From positions 1 to 15,363 of the forward strand of contig JACQUF010000299.1 of NCBI GenBank assembly GCA_016210435.1: a stretch of DNA of 15,363 nucleotides, in the 5' to 3' direction. This document shows, one piece after another, positions 14,373 to 15,363 of the stretch. Within the stretch, counting starts at the first letter, position 1. The number at the start of each line of letters is the position of its first letter. The stretch comes from Chloroflexota bacterium (GTDB taxonomy: Bacteria; Chloroflexota; Dehalococcoidia; Lucifugimonadales; Lucifugimonadaceae). Position numbers and translations under genes: made by a program. The notes below the pieces were generated by a model. It was not told the DNA's origin. It searched no databases and was given only the letters and a program-made list of their open reading frames with translations.

Positions 14373-15092
14373 TTGACGACGATATTTGGTCTTGCGCTCC
14401 GGCAGCTCGCAGGCCAGCGCCGCTTCCTGATAGTGCTGTTCCTGTCCGCCGCGCCCGTGGTTGTCGCTGCGGTCTATCGCCAGAACGCGGGGCCGCGGGG
14501 CGCGGACTATTTCGCGGACAACATCCTCAACCAGCTTCTCGTGGCCACGGTCCTGCCACTGTCGATGCTCGTGACCGGCACGATTTCTTTCGGGCATGAA
14601 ATCGAGGACAAGACGATCGGCTATCTCGTCTTGAAGCCGATGCCGAGGTGGAAGATCGTGCTGCCGAAGCTGGCCGCCGTGATTCTCATGGGAGGGCTCC
14701 CTGCCGCGCTTGGCGGCGCGATCACGATGGCCGTGATGCCTACCCCAAGCGTCCTCGACGCCGCCGGGGTCGGGCTGGCGCTTCTGGTCGGCGCGGTGGT
14801 CTACGGCGCCATCTTCACCTGGGCGGGCCTGATGACCCAGCACGCGGCCGCGTTCGGCCTCGTCTATGTCTTCTTGTGGGAGGCAGCCGTAGCCCAGTTC
14901 CTGGCGGGCGGCCGGTATCTCAGCGTGCGGCAATACGTCCTGTCGCTGATCGACGCCCTGACACCGGACCGGCTCTTCACCCTCTCGATCGAGAGGGTGG
15001 AGTTACCCGCCGCCATGGTGGGCGTCATCCTGCTGACCGTGGTGTTTTCGGGCCTCGCAGTACGCCGCCTCAACCGCATGGACTTCCCGTAA
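14373..15092 (+). CDS. ABC-2 type permease 2
   Basis: A 239-residue membrane subunit with about six predicted helices (18-34, 53-73, 98-120, 133-151, 155-176, 211-230). The segment E-I-E-D-K-T-I-G-Y-L-V-L-K-P-M-P-R (76-92) is the typical ABC-2 coupling stretch: an acidic pair, then a polar helix, then P-x-x-R. It shows no close similarity to permease 1 beyond this layout, so the two are not a recent duplication. The start is TTG at 14373, preceded by GGAG (14362-14365, 7-base spacing) and one base after the ATPase 2 stop. An in-frame upstream extension to 14328 would overlap that ATPase and has no ribosome binding site. It is the last gene of the operon; a hairpin at 15113-15133 follows. Confidence 0.85.
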   Translation: MTTIFGLALRQLAGQRRFLIVLFLSAAPVVVAAVYRQNAGPRGADYFADNILNQLLVATVLPLSMLVTGTISFGHEIEDKTIGYLVLKPMPRWKIVLPKLAAVILMGGLPAALGGAITMAVMPTPSVLDAAGVGLALLVGAVVYGAIFTWAGLMTQHAAAFGLVYVFLWEAAVAQFLAGGRYLSVRQYVLSLIDALTPDRLFTLSIERVELPAAMVGVILLTVVFSGLAVRRLNRMDFP

Positions 15093-15112
15093 GCCACACA
15101 CCCCACATGAGC

Positions 15113-15133
15113 CCCTCTTCCGCGGGGAGAGGG
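15113..15133. terminator. Hairpin between convergent genes (terminator or repeat)
   Basis: CCCTCTTCC-GCG-GGGAGAGGG forms a 9-bp stem (one G-T pair) with a 3-base loop. It lies between the end of the ABC operon and the end of the opposing ABM gene, where a two-way terminator would be expected. No T-tract follows on either strand, and the base pattern resembles the hairpin at 1850-1866, so a repeat element is equally possible. Confidence 0.4.
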
Positions 15134-15144
15134 TTCCCGACGTC

Positions 15145-15363
15145 TTACGCCCGCGGCTTACCGGTACTCCAGTGCCAGTTATCCGGCGGCCAGATGTTCT
15201 TGCCCCGGACAACCCCGGTGCGCTCTCGGGCATACCAGTCCTTTACCGTGTCGCGCCACTTCTGGATGTGAGGCGTCTTGGTGTGATATTCGAACGCCGC
15301 CGGATTGGCATACACCTCGTAGAAAAACAGGTCGGACGGGTTCTTCATGTCCTGGTACATGTC
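15145..15363 (-). CDS. ABM-domain (antibiotic biosynthesis monooxygenase-like) protein, 3' part (5' end outside window)
   Basis: About 72 C-terminal residues of a dimeric alpha-beta-barrel protein; the frame is open to the right edge. Visible family features are the Y-Q-D-M-K-N-P-S-D turn, then F-F-Y-E-V-Y-A-N-P-A-A-F-E-Y-H and the following helix with H-I-Q-K-W-R-D-T-V. These match ABM proteins in which the F-Y-E-V-Y-x-x-x-x-A-F-x-x-H segment is diagnostic. Members are small cytoplasmic enzymes: cofactor-free quinone-forming monooxygenases, haem-degrading proteins, or proteins of unknown role. The end W-P-P-D-N-W-H-W-S-T-G-K-P-R is a longer tail than in minimal domains. An ATG at 15358-15360 is in frame but too far into the fold to be the true start. 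Substrate unknown. Confidence 0.8.
   Translation of the reverse strand, partial: DMYQDMKNPSDLFFYEVYANPAAFEYHTKTPHIQKWRDTVKDWYARERTGVVRGKNIWPPDNWHWSTGKPRA

Overview
This is a GC-rich bacterial chromosome segment with densely packed genes and frequent GTG and TTG starts. The gene mix suggests a Chloroflexota-type genome, possibly Dehalococcoidia or SAR202-like. The clues are a luciferase-like flavin monooxygenase beside an M20 hydrolase, signal-less NHL-type beta-propellers, a COG3618-type amidohydrolase, a stand-alone ABM domain, and intergenic palindromic repeats. That assignment is inferred from gene content only; no rRNA or other marker gene is present. I saw no tRNA, CRISPR array, insertion sequence or phage gene.

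Left part (1-2815, plus strand): the 3' end of a dihydroxy-acid dehydratase gene (ilvD); a compact mazEF-type toxin-antitoxin pair whose promoter overlaps an 18-bp palindrome; a homocysteine S-methyltransferase; a hairpin-rich intergenic repeat; and a uronate-dehydrogenase-like NAD-dependent epimerase/dehydratase.

Middle part (2967-6622, minus strand): a likely transcript running from a divergent promoter region near 6700 through an LLM-class flavin monooxygenase and an M20 metallohydrolase. An NHL beta-propeller gene follows beyond a second copy of the intergenic repeat. Facing away from it (6841-8594, plus strand) are an unrecognised polytopic membrane protein and a TolB-like exported propeller protein, overlapping by GTGA. 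The convergent minus-strand gene at 8630-9772 encodes a NYN-domain (PIN-like) putative ribonuclease with a long basic, disordered tail.

Right part (9995-15092, plus strand): a tight six-gene array of cytoplasmic beta-propeller, COG3618-like lactonase-type amidohydrolase, ABC ATPase, ABC-2 permease, second ABC ATPase and second ABC-2 permease. Junctions are gaps of a few bases or 4-nt stop/start overlaps, so this looks like one operon that may link a hydrolytic step to export. The window ends in a convergent, truncated ABM-domain monooxygenase gene.

The most original signals are the palindromic operator with an apparently leaderless antitoxin start, the six-gene hydrolase/exporter operon, the NYN protein with its Arg/Gly-rich tail, and the repeat pair whose edge supplies a ribosome binding site. 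None of these by itself proves a new system.
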